From NCBI GenBank assembly GCA_963925015.1, contig CAWUTX010000070.1, positions 1 through 8,144 on the forward strand: 8,144 nt of DNA. The letters are read 5' to 3'. A model generated the notes under the pieces. It saw nothing but the letters and a program-made list of their open reading frames with translations. It was not told the DNA's origin and did no database searches. The position numbers and the translations under genes were made by a program. This stretch comes from JAQBXX01 sp963925015 (GTDB lineage: Bacteria > Pseudomonadota > Gammaproteobacteria > SURF-13). Below, piece by piece: positions 1 to 6,500 of this stretch. The first letter of the stretch is position 1. The number at the start of each line of letters is the position of its first letter.

Positions 1-70
1 AGACGCGCAGCGTCTCCACCGGAATGCCGGTGAGCTTGGCCCCTGCGGTATGACGGTCGTTCCGCCGCAA
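1..70 (-). CDS. Partial N-terminus of a probable MerR-family transcriptional regulator
   Basis: Only 23 codons are visible before the window ends on the left. The visible peptide ends in LTGIPVETLRV, which matches the helix-turn-helix entry of MerR-type regulators (usually followed by WERRY in the LitR/CarH/MlrA branch). Regulators of that branch are often found beside photolyase genes and respond to light through a cobalamin domain, but that domain would lie outside the window. No ATG exists in this frame: after an in-frame TAG at 86-88, the first usable start is a TTG at 68-70, with no clear ribosome binding site. The first helix also looks short compared with the usual form. It lies about 80 bases downstream of the SDR gene on the same strand. 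The HTH assignment is moderately sure; the start and subgroup are not. Confidence 0.5.
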   Translation of the reverse strand, partial: MRRNDRHTAGAKLTGIPVETLRV

Positions 71-87
71 GCGGTTGATTTGACGCT

Positions 88-116
88 ATAAAAATGCTTC
101 AGTGAGCTGTTGTCAG
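88..116 (-). promoter_or_regulatory. Possible sigma-70-type promoter for the MerR-like gene
   Basis: On the minus strand a CTGACA hexamer (111-116, one mismatch to TTGACA) is separated by 17 bases from TTTTAT (88-93, four of six matches to TATAAT). It lies between the SDR stop and the first possible start of the MerR-like gene, which would let the regulator be expressed separately from the photolyase operon. The -10 match is weak, so this is only a candidate. Confidence 0.3.
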
Positions 117-148
117 GATTTCGTTCTTCAGAATGGAAAATATAGCGG

Positions 149-160
149 GCGCTTCAGCGC
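149..160 (-). terminator. Short GC hairpin over the SDR stop codon, weak terminator candidate
   Basis: GCGCT and AGCGC form a perfect 5-base inverted repeat around two bases, overlapping the SDR stop codon (154-156). On the minus strand it is followed by a few mixed bases and then TATATTTT. The stem is short and the T run is not adjacent, so it may only weaken readthrough from the operon into the MerR-like gene. Confidence 0.22.
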
Positions 161-885
161 ACCAGCGGCCGCACGGTGGTGAAACCGCCGTCGACCGCGA
201 TCACCTGGCCGGTCAGGCGCGCCGAACCTTCGCCGAGCAGCCAGGCCATCACATCGGCCACCTGGTCGGCCGTCTGCACGCCACCCAGCGGGTATTGTTT
301 GGCCGCACCCTCACGCATCGCGGGCATCTTCAGCATGCCCGCTGTCATCGGCGTTTCGGTCATGCCAGGCGCCACCGCGTTGATGCGCAATCCTTGCGCC
401 GCATAGGTGGCCGCAGCGCTGCGCACCAGTGCTTCGACACCGCCCTTGGCGGCAGCGATGGCCTCGTGGTTGGCCACCCCAATGCGCGCCACCACCGAAC
501 TGGCAAACACCGCAGCACCGGGGCCACCTTGCAGCGCACCGATCCAGGCCTGCAGCATGAAAACCGCGCTGTCGAGGTTGACGCGCATGACCTCGCGGTA
601 GGCATCGGCGCGGGTGCGGTGCAGCGGTGCGATCAGCGTGCTGCCCACGCAGTGGGCCAGCAGCGTGGGTGCGCCACCCAGCGCTTCCTGGCAGGCGGCC
701 AGCGCTTGGCCAGCGCCTTCGATCGTGGTGGTGTCGGCGGCGATGCGCACAGCGGCTTCGACATCGGCCAAACGGTCCGCGTCGCGCCCCACGGCGGCGA
801 CGCGGTAGCCCTGAGCATGAAGCTGGCGCGCCAGCGCGCGGCCAATGCCGCCACTGGCACCGGTGATGAGGACGATTGCAGTCAT
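154..885 (-). CDS. Short-chain dehydrogenase/reductase (SDR) lacking the usual catalytic Tyr
   Basis: This 243-residue protein has the length and layout of a classical SDR. The Rossmann nucleotide-binding motif TGASGGIG is at residues 8-15, the structural Asn sits in VNLDS (N103), the Ser region is ASS (S129/S130), and the cofactor-side APG is at 172-174. A C-terminal GQVIAVDGG (226-234) is typical of the family. The Lys of the YxxxK pair is present (K147), but the Tyr position is Ile143 (context NHEAIAAAKGG), so normal hydride-transfer chemistry is doubtful or uses another residue. The substrate cannot be named. A purine-rich AGAGAGA stretch lies just before the ATG at 885. It is the last gene of the photolyase operon, about 30 bases after the DCC gene, which suggests a flavin-, lipid- or redox-related role in the same response. 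Family assignment is firm. Confidence 0.9.
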   Translation of the reverse strand: MTAIVLITGASGGIGRALARQLHAQGYRVAAVGRDADRLADVEAAVRIAADTTTIEGAGQALAACQEALGGAPTLLAHCVGSTLIAPLHRTRADAYREVMRVNLDSAVFMLQAWIGALQGGPGAAVFASSVVARIGVANHEAIAAAKGGVEALVRSAAATYAAQGLRINAVAPGMTETPMTAGMLKMPAMREGAAKQYPLGGVQTADQVADVMAWLLGEGSARLTGQVIAVDGGFTTVRPLVR

Positions 886-916
886 GTTTTGTTCTCTCTA
901 GCTGAAGGGCAAAAGA

Positions 917-1366
917 TCAAGGCGGTGCGTTGTCGTGCGGTTTGCGTGGGTGCAACGCGGGCGGCTCCAGGCGCAACGCCCAGCGCTGCAGCGCAGGCCG
1001 CCAGCGCAGGAAGATTCTGTAAAGGCGCTCCATCAACCAAGCCGCACCCGGCACACGGCCAGCCCGCGCCAACCATCGCCAGCCGGGCAGCGCGGCCCAC
1101 AGCGCCAAAAAGGCTTGTGCGCCGCTGAGCAGTTCACCGTCGCGGCCGCGCACATGAAAGCGCGCCAGCAGTTGCGCGGGCGTGGTGCCCGGCGGCATTG
1201 GCAAGGTGGTGTCACTGACGTCGGCAAAACACACCGGAGCGTCCGCGCTCAGGGGTTGCAAGCCGCGGTAAACGCCGATCTCGCGGCGGCACAGCGGGCA
1301 CGCGCCGTCGTACAGCACGGTCAGCGCATGGGCCTCGGCGGCTGCTTTGGGCACGGCTTCGGTCAC
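917..1366 (-). CDS. DCC-family thiol-disulfide oxidoreductase-like protein (DUF393)
   Basis: With a GTG start at 1364-1366 this is a 149-residue protein. It opens with a beta strand leading into LYDGACPLC (residues 18-26), the signature of the DCC1-like family, which is a thioredoxin-fold group with a CxxC redox pair (here C23 and C26). A long Trp/Arg-rich helical C-terminus contains AAWLMERLYRIF, as expected for this family. An ATG further upstream at 1438 would add 24 residues lying inside the preceding gene and without family similarity. The GTG is preferred because it overlaps the upstream stop as GTGA, a standard coupling arrangement. These proteins probably handle thiol/disulfide exchange, but partners are generally unknown. 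The position between the FAD protein and the SDR suggests a redox helper for the operon. Family call is firm; start fairly sure. Confidence 0.85.
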   Translation of the reverse strand: MTEAVPKAAAEAHALTVLYDGACPLCRREIGVYRGLQPLSADAPVCFADVSDTTLPMPPGTTPAQLLARFHVRGRDGELLSGAQAFLALWAALPGWRWLARAGRVPGAAWLMERLYRIFLRWRPALQRWALRLEPPALHPRKPHDNAPP

Positions 1367-2586
1367 CACGCTGCAACCCGCTGGGTGCTCAGCAACTCTG
1401 CGGCCGAATCCAAGCCGCGCGAGACGCGGTTCCACCATTGCGAGAACGAGCTGCAGGGCCGGTCAACCTGCGCGAACAGCGCCGGCGCGGCTTGGCAATG
1501 CGCCCACTGCGCCAACCAGGGGTCGAGGTGGGGCTCGGCGATGCTGCGCACGCTGCGCGCGCCTTTCAAAGCCTCGGCGATCGCGGCGGCGTCACCATGC
1601 CAACGCTGGCTGGCGAGCTCGGCCATCCGGCTGCCCACAAATTGCCAGCGCTGCGCACTCCAGGGCCAGCAGTTGTGGAAATCGGATGCGAAGACGGCAA
1701 CAACCAGGGTGTCGGCCGACAAGGTGTCGGGCCGTGCGCCCATGCTCCAGGGGTGTACCAACCAGACATCGCATCCGGCCACAGCAACGGCTTGTGGCGG
1801 CGTAAAGCCCAGATCTTGTGGCGGCTCGGTCAGCAGCGACGGCTCAGTTGTCAATTCAAGCGTTGGTGTGCCTTCGAGCTGGGCTGCCCGTCCGGGCCGC
1901 GGTAGCCGGGGCAGCTGGCGCGCCATCTCATCCAAGGCTTCGTAGGATTGGTCGACCACACTGCCCGGGCTGTGCCAGGACGCAGGTGCATAACGAGCCA
2001 CGTTGTCGGCGTTGAAGAGGTAGGGCTTGCTGCTGCCCGTACCCGCCACCCACTGCCAGCTGAGGTGGTTGCTGGCCAGGTCTCCGTCCAGCAGGTGCCC
2101 ATACAACCAGTCGGCGCCAGCGCGCCAGTGCACCTTGCGCACGTGCACCACATAACTGGCCAACCACATGCGGGCATGGTTGTGCAGCATGCCGGTGGCG
2201 TAAAGCGTGCGCACCGCCTCGTCCACCACCGGCACACCCGTGCAGGCTTGGCGGATGTCGGCTGGCAACTCGGTGGCATAAACGTTGTCGGGCAGCGGAC
2301 CCTCGCGCAGCGAATACAGGATGCGGTCACCCTGATGCTGCCAGACATGGCGGAAGTAGGCGCGCCAGCCCAGCTCGAAAACGAACTTGTGCTGCATGTC
2401 CAGCGGGTGCTTTGCATCCACACCCGCGAGCACGTCGCCCAGCGTGACGAAGCCGTGCGTGATGTAGGGCGACAAACGGCTGACAGCACCGCCCAGCGCG
2501 TTGCGGGTGCGTGCATAGGCAGCCGGCTGCACCGCAGCGATGCGGGCTTGCGCCGCTGCCAGCGTCGGGGCAAACGTTTCATGCAT
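1363..2586 (-). CDS. Photolyase-like FAD-binding protein with C-terminal alpha/beta domain
   Basis: The 407-residue protein begins directly with the FAD-binding helical domain of the photolyase/cryptochrome superfamily (about residues 5-205). Landmarks are SRLSPYITHG (36-45), FELGWRAYFRHVW (70-82), VPVVDEAVRTLYATGMLHNH (118-137), and DGDLASNHLSWQWVAGTGS (167-185) followed by KPYLFN. These are the flavin- and substrate-pocket segments of CPD photolyases. The usual N-terminal antenna domain is absent. After a Pro-rich linker (about 215-265) comes a roughly 140-residue alpha/beta segment with VWLVHPW, a LVVAVF strand and a WPWSAQRWQFV helix, which resembles a relocated antenna-type fold. The ATG at 2584-2586 overlaps the previous stop by 8 bases (ATGCATGA); an ATG 20 codons upstream at 2646 would lie deep in the neighbour. 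It may repair DNA, act as a cryptochrome, or assist the neighbouring photolyase. Superfamily is sure, activity is not. Confidence 0.85.
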   Translation of the reverse strand: MHETFAPTLAAAQARIAAVQPAAYARTRNALGGAVSRLSPYITHGFVTLGDVLAGVDAKHPLDMQHKFVFELGWRAYFRHVWQHQGDRILYSLREGPLPDNVYATELPADIRQACTGVPVVDEAVRTLYATGMLHNHARMWLASYVVHVRKVHWRAGADWLYGHLLDGDLASNHLSWQWVAGTGSSKPYLFNADNVARYAPASWHSPGSVVDQSYEALDEMARQLPRLPRPGRAAQLEGTPTLELTTEPSLLTEPPQDLGFTPPQAVAVAGCDVWLVHPWSMGARPDTLSADTLVVAVFASDFHNCWPWSAQRWQFVGSRMAELASQRWHGDAAAIAEALKGARSVRSIAEPHLDPWLAQWAHCQAAPALFAQVDRPCSSFSQWWNRVSRGLDSAAELLSTQRVAAW

Positions 2587-4147
2587 GCAGATGGCCCTGG
2601 GATTCGGCGCCCACCTCACCACAACGGATGGCGGCGGCGCGTTCATGAACGGCCTGCTTCTGCGCGTCGGTCAAGCGCACCACGTTTTTCACCTGCAGCG
2701 CCATGCGCGGGTTCTTGGCCAACAGCTTTTCGTGGCGCATCAAGAAGTCCCAGTACAGCGTGGTGAAGGGGCAGGCGCTGTCGCCGCTGCGCTGCGCGGG
2801 GTCGTAGCGGCAGCCCTTGCAGTGCGGGCTCATGCGCTGGATGTACTTGCCGGTGGCGATGTAGGGCTTGCTGCCCATCACGCCGCCGTCGGCGTACTGG
2901 CTCATGCCCAGGCTGTTGGGCAGCTCAACCCATTCGACGGCATCGACATAGGCCGCCAAGTACCAGCCGTGCACCTGCTTGGGCTGCACGCCCAGCATCA
3001 AGGTGTACAGGCCGGTCACCATCAAGCGCTGAATGTGGTTGGCATAACCATGCTCCAGCGTCTGCTTCAACGCGTCGCGCAAGCAGACCATGTCGGTGGC
3101 GCCGGTCCAGAACCAGGCCGGCAGGTCTTGCTGCGCGTCGAGCGCGTTGCGTTCCAGGTAGGCGGGCATCTGGGTCCAGTAAACACCACGCACGTACTCG
3201 CGCCAACCCAAGATCTGCCGGATGAAACCTTCCACGCTGGCCAGTGGCGCGTGCCCGCTGCGGTGCGCATCAACGGCTGCAGCCACCACCTCACGCGGGT
3301 TGAGCAGCTTCAGGTTCAGCGCGGCCGACAGGTGCGCGTGGTACAGCCACGGGTCGCCCGGCCACATGGCGTCCTGAAACTGCCCAAACAAGGGCAGGCG
3401 GTCCTGGATAAAGGCTTGCAGAGACTGCAGCGCCTGCGCGCGCGTGACGGGCCAGGCAAAACTGTCCAGCCGGCCCGGGTGCGCTGCGAAGCGGGTGTTG
3501 ACCCATGTGATCACCTCGCGCGTCACGGCGTCTGGCTTGAAGTGCGCGCGCGGCGGCACCGCGCCTGGGCCGGCAGCGCCAAAGGCCTCGCGGTTGTCAG
3601 CGTCAAAGTTCCACTGGCCACCGACCGGCTCGTCGCCTTCCATCAAGATCTGGTGTCGCTTGCGCTGCTCGCGATAAAAGTACTCCATGCGCAGTGATTT
3701 GCGGCCCTTGGCATGCGCCGCAAAATCGGCCACGCTGCTGTAGAAGTGGCGGTCTTCGTGAATGTCCAGCGGCAACCCATTGGCCAATGCCACGCCCTTG
3801 ATGGCTTCCAGCGCCCGCCAGTCGCCAGGCGCCGTCATCACCAGGCGGCCCGGCTTCAGGCGCAGGATGTCAACTTGCAGCTGCGCTGCCAGACTGCCAG
3901 CGTTGCCGGGCGCGTCCATCCGGGTGTAGTGCAGCGGGCGCTTGGCGTGTTGTAAAGCCAGTGCAAAGTGGCGCATGGCGGCCAGAAACATGGCGGTGCG
4001 CGGCTTGGTCGACCAGACGTGGGTCGACTCTTCTGCGACCTCGGCCATCCACACCGCGTCAACCGACGCATCGAAACTGTCGAAAGCCGCTGCTCCCAGG
4101 TCGAGCTGGTCGCCCAGCACGACGATCAAAGACCTGGGTTCAGCCAT
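2579..4147 (-). CDS. phrB: Bacterial (6-4) photolyase, iron-sulfur cryptochrome/photolyase family
   Basis: This 522-residue cytoplasmic flavoprotein matches the FeS-BCP/CryPro group, which uses light to reverse (6-4) photoproducts and carries FAD, a lumazine antenna and a 4Fe-4S cluster. The N-terminal antenna domain opens with VLGDQLD (10-16) and MAEVAEE (34-40). The FAD domain includes RQILGWREYVRG (310-321) and SLGMSQYADGG (412-422). Four Cys that fit the cluster are C355, C443, C446 and C459; from memory, Agrobacterium PhrB has them at 350, 438, 441 and 454, a constant offset of five. Trp347 and Trp395 line up with the PhrB electron-transfer Trps, and Tyr429 with the pocket Tyr. The HHxxR motif is changed to NHIQR (370-374), keeping the second His. 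The start overlaps the DUF2256 stop as ATGGCTGA. Family call is very firm; substrate specificity is by homology. Confidence 0.95.
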   Translation of the reverse strand: MAEPRSLIVVLGDQLDLGAAAFDSFDASVDAVWMAEVAEESTHVWSTKPRTAMFLAAMRHFALALQHAKRPLHYTRMDAPGNAGSLAAQLQVDILRLKPGRLVMTAPGDWRALEAIKGVALANGLPLDIHEDRHFYSSVADFAAHAKGRKSLRMEYFYREQRKRHQILMEGDEPVGGQWNFDADNREAFGAAGPGAVPPRAHFKPDAVTREVITWVNTRFAAHPGRLDSFAWPVTRAQALQSLQAFIQDRLPLFGQFQDAMWPGDPWLYHAHLSAALNLKLLNPREVVAAAVDAHRSGHAPLASVEGFIRQILGWREYVRGVYWTQMPAYLERNALDAQQDLPAWFWTGATDMVCLRDALKQTLEHGYANHIQRLMVTGLYTLMLGVQPKQVHGWYLAAYVDAVEWVELPNSLGMSQYADGGVMGSKPYIATGKYIQRMSPHCKGCRYDPAQRSGDSACPFTTLYWDFLMRHEKLLAKNPRMALQVKNVVRLTDAQKQAVHERAAAIRCGEVGAESQGHLHA

Positions 4148-4307
4148 TTGCAGCTTTCTTGCGCCGGCAGGCGTCGGAACAGTATTTGACGTCGGCCCAG
4201 TTCTTGGCCCAGTTGCGCCGCCAGCTCATAGACAGACCGCAAGCTACGCAGGGCTTGCTGGGCAGTGCGGCCTTGTTGCCGCGAAAGCCGGTGTCGCGCA
4301 ACGTCAC
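4140..4307 (-). CDS. DUF2256 small zinc-ribbon protein
   Basis: This 55-residue gene has no ATG start and is easy to miss. The frame reads KPCVACGLSMSWRRNWAKNW (residues 18-37) followed by VKYCSDACRRKK, the hallmark of DUF2256. The four Cys form CxxC (C20, C23) and CxxxC (C43, C47), expected to bind one zinc ion. An in-frame stop lies not far upstream, so the only good start is the GTG at 4305-4307, with AGGGG five bases before it; a TTG two codons later is an alternative. The stop overlaps the photolyase start by 8 bases (ATGGCTGA), implying translational coupling. DUF2256 genes are known to accompany FeS photolyase genes, but their role is not established; nucleic-acid binding or help with the photolyase is a guess. 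Confidence 0.88.
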   Translation of the reverse strand: MTLRDTGFRGNKAALPSKPCVACGLSMSWRRNWAKNWADVKYCSDACRRKKAANG

Positions 4308-4335
4308 CGCAGCCCCTGGTGGTCAAGGTCTGCGC

Positions 4336-4491
4336 TCATGCTCTCTTCACGCAAGCGCTGCACCAAGTGGCGGTGGGCTGCGCGCCCTTTTCGTCCAGCA
4401 GGGTCTGGCCTTGCGCGCCCCCGGCGAGCGTTGCGTTTGAGGCGAACGGCGCTTGATGACCCGCTTTCACAACCCTAAATTCTCTGTTCAT
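4336..4491 (-). CDS. Possible small upstream ORF of the photolyase operon
   Basis: An ATG-initiated frame of 51 codons begins at 4491 and ends in ATGA. From that ATG a further 11-codon frame runs to a TGA that overlaps the DUF2256 GTG start as GTGA. An AAAGG lies about 12 bases before the first ATG, rather far for a ribosome binding site. The peptide (starting MNREFRVVKAG, ending WCSACVKRA) resembles no family I recognise. The chain of overlapping starts and stops could carry ribosomes into DUF2256, or it may be chance or the remains of a decayed gene. It sits where composition changes from GC-rich to AT-richer. Confidence 0.22.
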   Translation of the reverse strand: MNREFRVVKAGHQAPFASNATLAGGAQGQTLLDEKGAQPTATWCSACVKRA

Positions 4492-4772
4492 GGCTTCATG
4501 ATACCTTTATCGGCGTCATATAGGATTCGTTACTGACAACATTGCATGAAATTGACTTAAGATCTGGTTCAAATAGGGTTCATGTCACGGAATTATGCAA
4601 AAACGCGAGTCATCCACATCTAACCTGACACCGGGGGCAAGACGCCGGCCATGTTGATGCCCTACTCCTGGGCTTTTAGCGACCCACTCGGTGGCTTCCA
4701 ACGAAGGTGCCCTGCTCATGATTTAGAAAGACGTCCACAAAAGCAACCTGACCTGTTATCGCCCACCCCCCT
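4492..4772. other. Intergenic region between the photolyase operon and the phosphatase gene
   Basis: About 280 bases hold no convincing gene. It must contain the promoter of the photolyase operon (minus strand, right to left) and the 3' end of the phosphatase transcript. I see no strong -35/-10 pair on the minus strand and no clear CarH/LitR-type TGTACA operator. Two GGTTCA copies (4566-4571 and 4577-4582) are spaced 11 bases start to start, one helical turn, and could be a regulator site. AACCTGAC occurs twice (4622-4629 and 4745-4752). No strong terminator follows the phosphatase stop; CCAC/GTGG near 4690 is too short to count. The mixed composition of 4600-4770 could hide a degraded remnant, but no frame there is recognisable. 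Confidence 0.6.
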
Positions 4773-6500
4773 TCAGACTGCGTGGCGTTCCTCTGTCCGC
4801 AGACCCCCCTTGGAGTCAACTTGAAGCACGGAGACCGTGATGTCATCTGACTGTGGTGTTCCGGCCGCAAAATCTCCGACATCCTTGAAAACCAGATCAA
4901 CCAGCGACTGAGCATCCCCCCGGTGCTTTGCCATAAGTTTTTCCAGCCGCTCCTCCCCGTACATCTCACCATGCGTATTGAAAGCCTCTGTGACACCGTC
5001 GGTGTAGAAGAGCACGCAATCGCCATCCGCGAGCTGCTCCGCTTTCTCTTGAAAACTACCTGGAAAATAGCCCAGCGCGACGTCGCTAACGCCTGACAAA
5101 AATTCAATACGGCCGTCTTCCCGCCTGATAATCGGCGGATTATGCCCCCCATTTGCGTAGACCAAGACATTCGTTTTTGGGTCAAATACCGCATAAAAAA
5201 TAGTGACGAACAACTCCATGGAATTCTGGGTACACAGAACCGCGTCTGTTAACTCCAGGCAATGTCCGGGTCCGGAGGCGGCGTTAGCAAGGCTCCTGAG
5301 ATTCGTGCGCGAAACCGCCATAAAAAAAGCCGCCGGTACGCCTTTACCCGACACGTCGGCAATCACCAAGCCAATTTTTCCGTCCGAAAGCTCTATAAAA
5401 TCGTAAAAATCCCCGCCCATGGTCGTGGCGGCAAGCATTCGCGCTGCGCCCGAACTACTCAGACTGCGTGGAAAACTTTTGGGTAGAACCGCCGATTGCA
5501 TTTCTCGTGCTATCGCCAGTTCCTCTCTGATTTGACTTTCCGCTCGCGCAAGATCTCTATTTTTTTTGCTAAGCTCGGCGCTTAATTCTTCAATGGTCGA
5601 AAAACTTTGCAGCATGCTGTTGAAGGCAGTCGCGATTTTAATCACTTCCTCAATTCCGGTAGCACTCATCCGGCGACGAAGATCGCCGCTTTTTTCAATT
5701 TCTATCATAACGTCAGCGACCGAATTAATCGAACTCGCGATCTTCTTGGATATGCGCATCGTGATTATTAAAAGCAGGCTGCAAATCGCCACAAAGAAAA
5801 CAGCCAGTCTTTGTAATTGTCTGACGAATTCATTTTGAATATCGTCGAGATATACGCCCGTGCCGATAATCCAACCCCATGGCTCAAATTTTTTTACGTA
5901 AGACATTTTCGGAAATAACTGTCCCTGGCTGTCCGATTTTTGCAAGACAACCGCAGAGGCTGCTGATAGCTGTCCGGTGGTCTGAGGCTTCGGCCATGGA
6001 TAAGTCAAGAAACCTTCTCCGGCGGTGTTACCTATTTTTGCAAACCCAGTGAAAAGGTTGATTGGCTCATCCAGTGATTCTTCCTGCCCCTTCAGTCCAT
6101 ATTGAATGCCAGTCGCTGATTTAAATTTAGGAAGATTGCTCGATTTTCCGTCAAGCTCTGGTAGATAAGCGTTCATGATCATGGTTGGGAAAGGAAGTTT
6201 GTCATCCTGCAGGAAGTAGTACCCGAATCTGCTTTCGCTATTACTTAAACCGTACCGAAGAATTTTAATCGCACTAATCGCGTTGCGTTTTGCTTCAGAA
6301 GTTGACTGTCTCCCCGCAAGCTCTTCCGTGTGATAGTGCTGCAGCACTGTATAGCCTACTTCGCCATGTCGGCGGATCTCGTTTTTCCGGATATCTAAAC
6401 TATTGGATTTTGCACCCAAGATTTCGGTAATCAGGATCGCAAATAGCGCAAGAAGCGGCAAATACGTAAGCAATAATAATTGTTTTGCAATGCTTTTCAT
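4773..6500 (-). CDS. Cache-HAMP-SpoIIE (PP2C-type) serine phosphatase, RsbU-like
   Basis: This 575-residue membrane-bound sensor phosphatase is complete. A transmembrane segment (about 7-30) is followed by a single-Cache (sCache_2-type) sensor outside the membrane (about 33-225; note GYYFLQDD and the closing WGWIIGTGVYLDDI), then a second transmembrane helix (about 230-249). A HAMP domain (about 250-303) and a coiled linker ending in AREMQSAVLP lead to the SpoIIE/PP2C domain (about 355-560). Metal-binding acidic motifs are all present: GGDFYDF (D364), ADVSGKG (D382), FYTDGVTEAF (D501) and SDDIT (D552/D553). Proteins of this type dephosphorylate a Ser/Thr on a STAS antagonist in partner switching (RsbU, BtrU). 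The upstream RsbW-like gene fits as the opposing kinase. An AAAGG lies about 13 bases before the ATG. GC content is lower than in the photolyase operon. The sensed ligand is unknown. Confidence 0.93.
   Translation of the reverse strand: MKSIAKQLLLLTYLPLLALFAILITEILGAKSNSLDIRKNEIRRHGEVGYTVLQHYHTEELAGRQSTSEAKRNAISAIKILRYGLSNSESRFGYYFLQDDKLPFPTMIMNAYLPELDGKSSNLPKFKSATGIQYGLKGQEESLDEPINLFTGFAKIGNTAGEGFLTYPWPKPQTTGQLSAASAVVLQKSDSQGQLFPKMSYVKKFEPWGWIIGTGVYLDDIQNEFVRQLQRLAVFFVAICSLLLIITMRISKKIASSINSVADVMIEIEKSGDLRRRMSATGIEEVIKIATAFNSMLQSFSTIEELSAELSKKNRDLARAESQIREELAIAREMQSAVLPKSFPRSLSSSGAARMLAATTMGGDFYDFIELSDGKIGLVIADVSGKGVPAAFFMAVSRTNLRSLANAASGPGHCLELTDAVLCTQNSMELFVTIFYAVFDPKTNVLVYANGGHNPPIIRREDGRIEFLSGVSDVALGYFPGSFQEKAEQLADGDCVLFYTDGVTEAFNTHGEMYGEERLEKLMAKHRGDAQSLVDLVFKDVGDFAAGTPQSDDITVSVLQVDSKGGLRTEERHAV

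Noticed and set aside
1366..1438. Upstream ATG start at 1438 for the DCC protein
   Set aside because: The extra 24 residues overlap the end of the FAD protein gene and lack family similarity. The GTG at 1364-1366 gives a GTGA overlap and a normal DCC length.
2587..2646. Upstream ATG start at 2646 for the photolyase-like FAD protein
   Set aside because: It would overlap the photolyase gene by about 68 bases, while the ATG at 2584-2586 gives a clean ATGCATGA coupling and the FAD domain begins right after it.
133..3697. Several long plus-strand reading frames (133-1128, 935-1945, 1948-2766, 2540-3697)
   Set aside because: They lie antisense to well-supported minus-strand genes in GC-rich DNA, have Arg/Ala/His-rich translations without family motifs, and lack convincing ribosome binding sites.
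4126..4326. 66-codon minus-strand frame with ATG start over the DUF2256 locus
   Set aside because: It is a frame shadow; the adjacent frame carries the CxxC/CxxxC DUF2256 signature and overlaps properly with the photolyase start.
4492..4772. CRISPR array, tRNA or insertion-sequence ends in the intergenic region
   Set aside because: Only short isolated repeats are present (GGTTCA and AACCTGAC, each twice); there is no spaced array, cloverleaf, terminal inverted repeat or transposase frame.
4676..5194. 172-codon minus-strand frame overlapping the phosphatase gene end
   Set aside because: It is out of frame with the SpoIIE domain, whose catalytic motifs are intact, and its translation matches no family.
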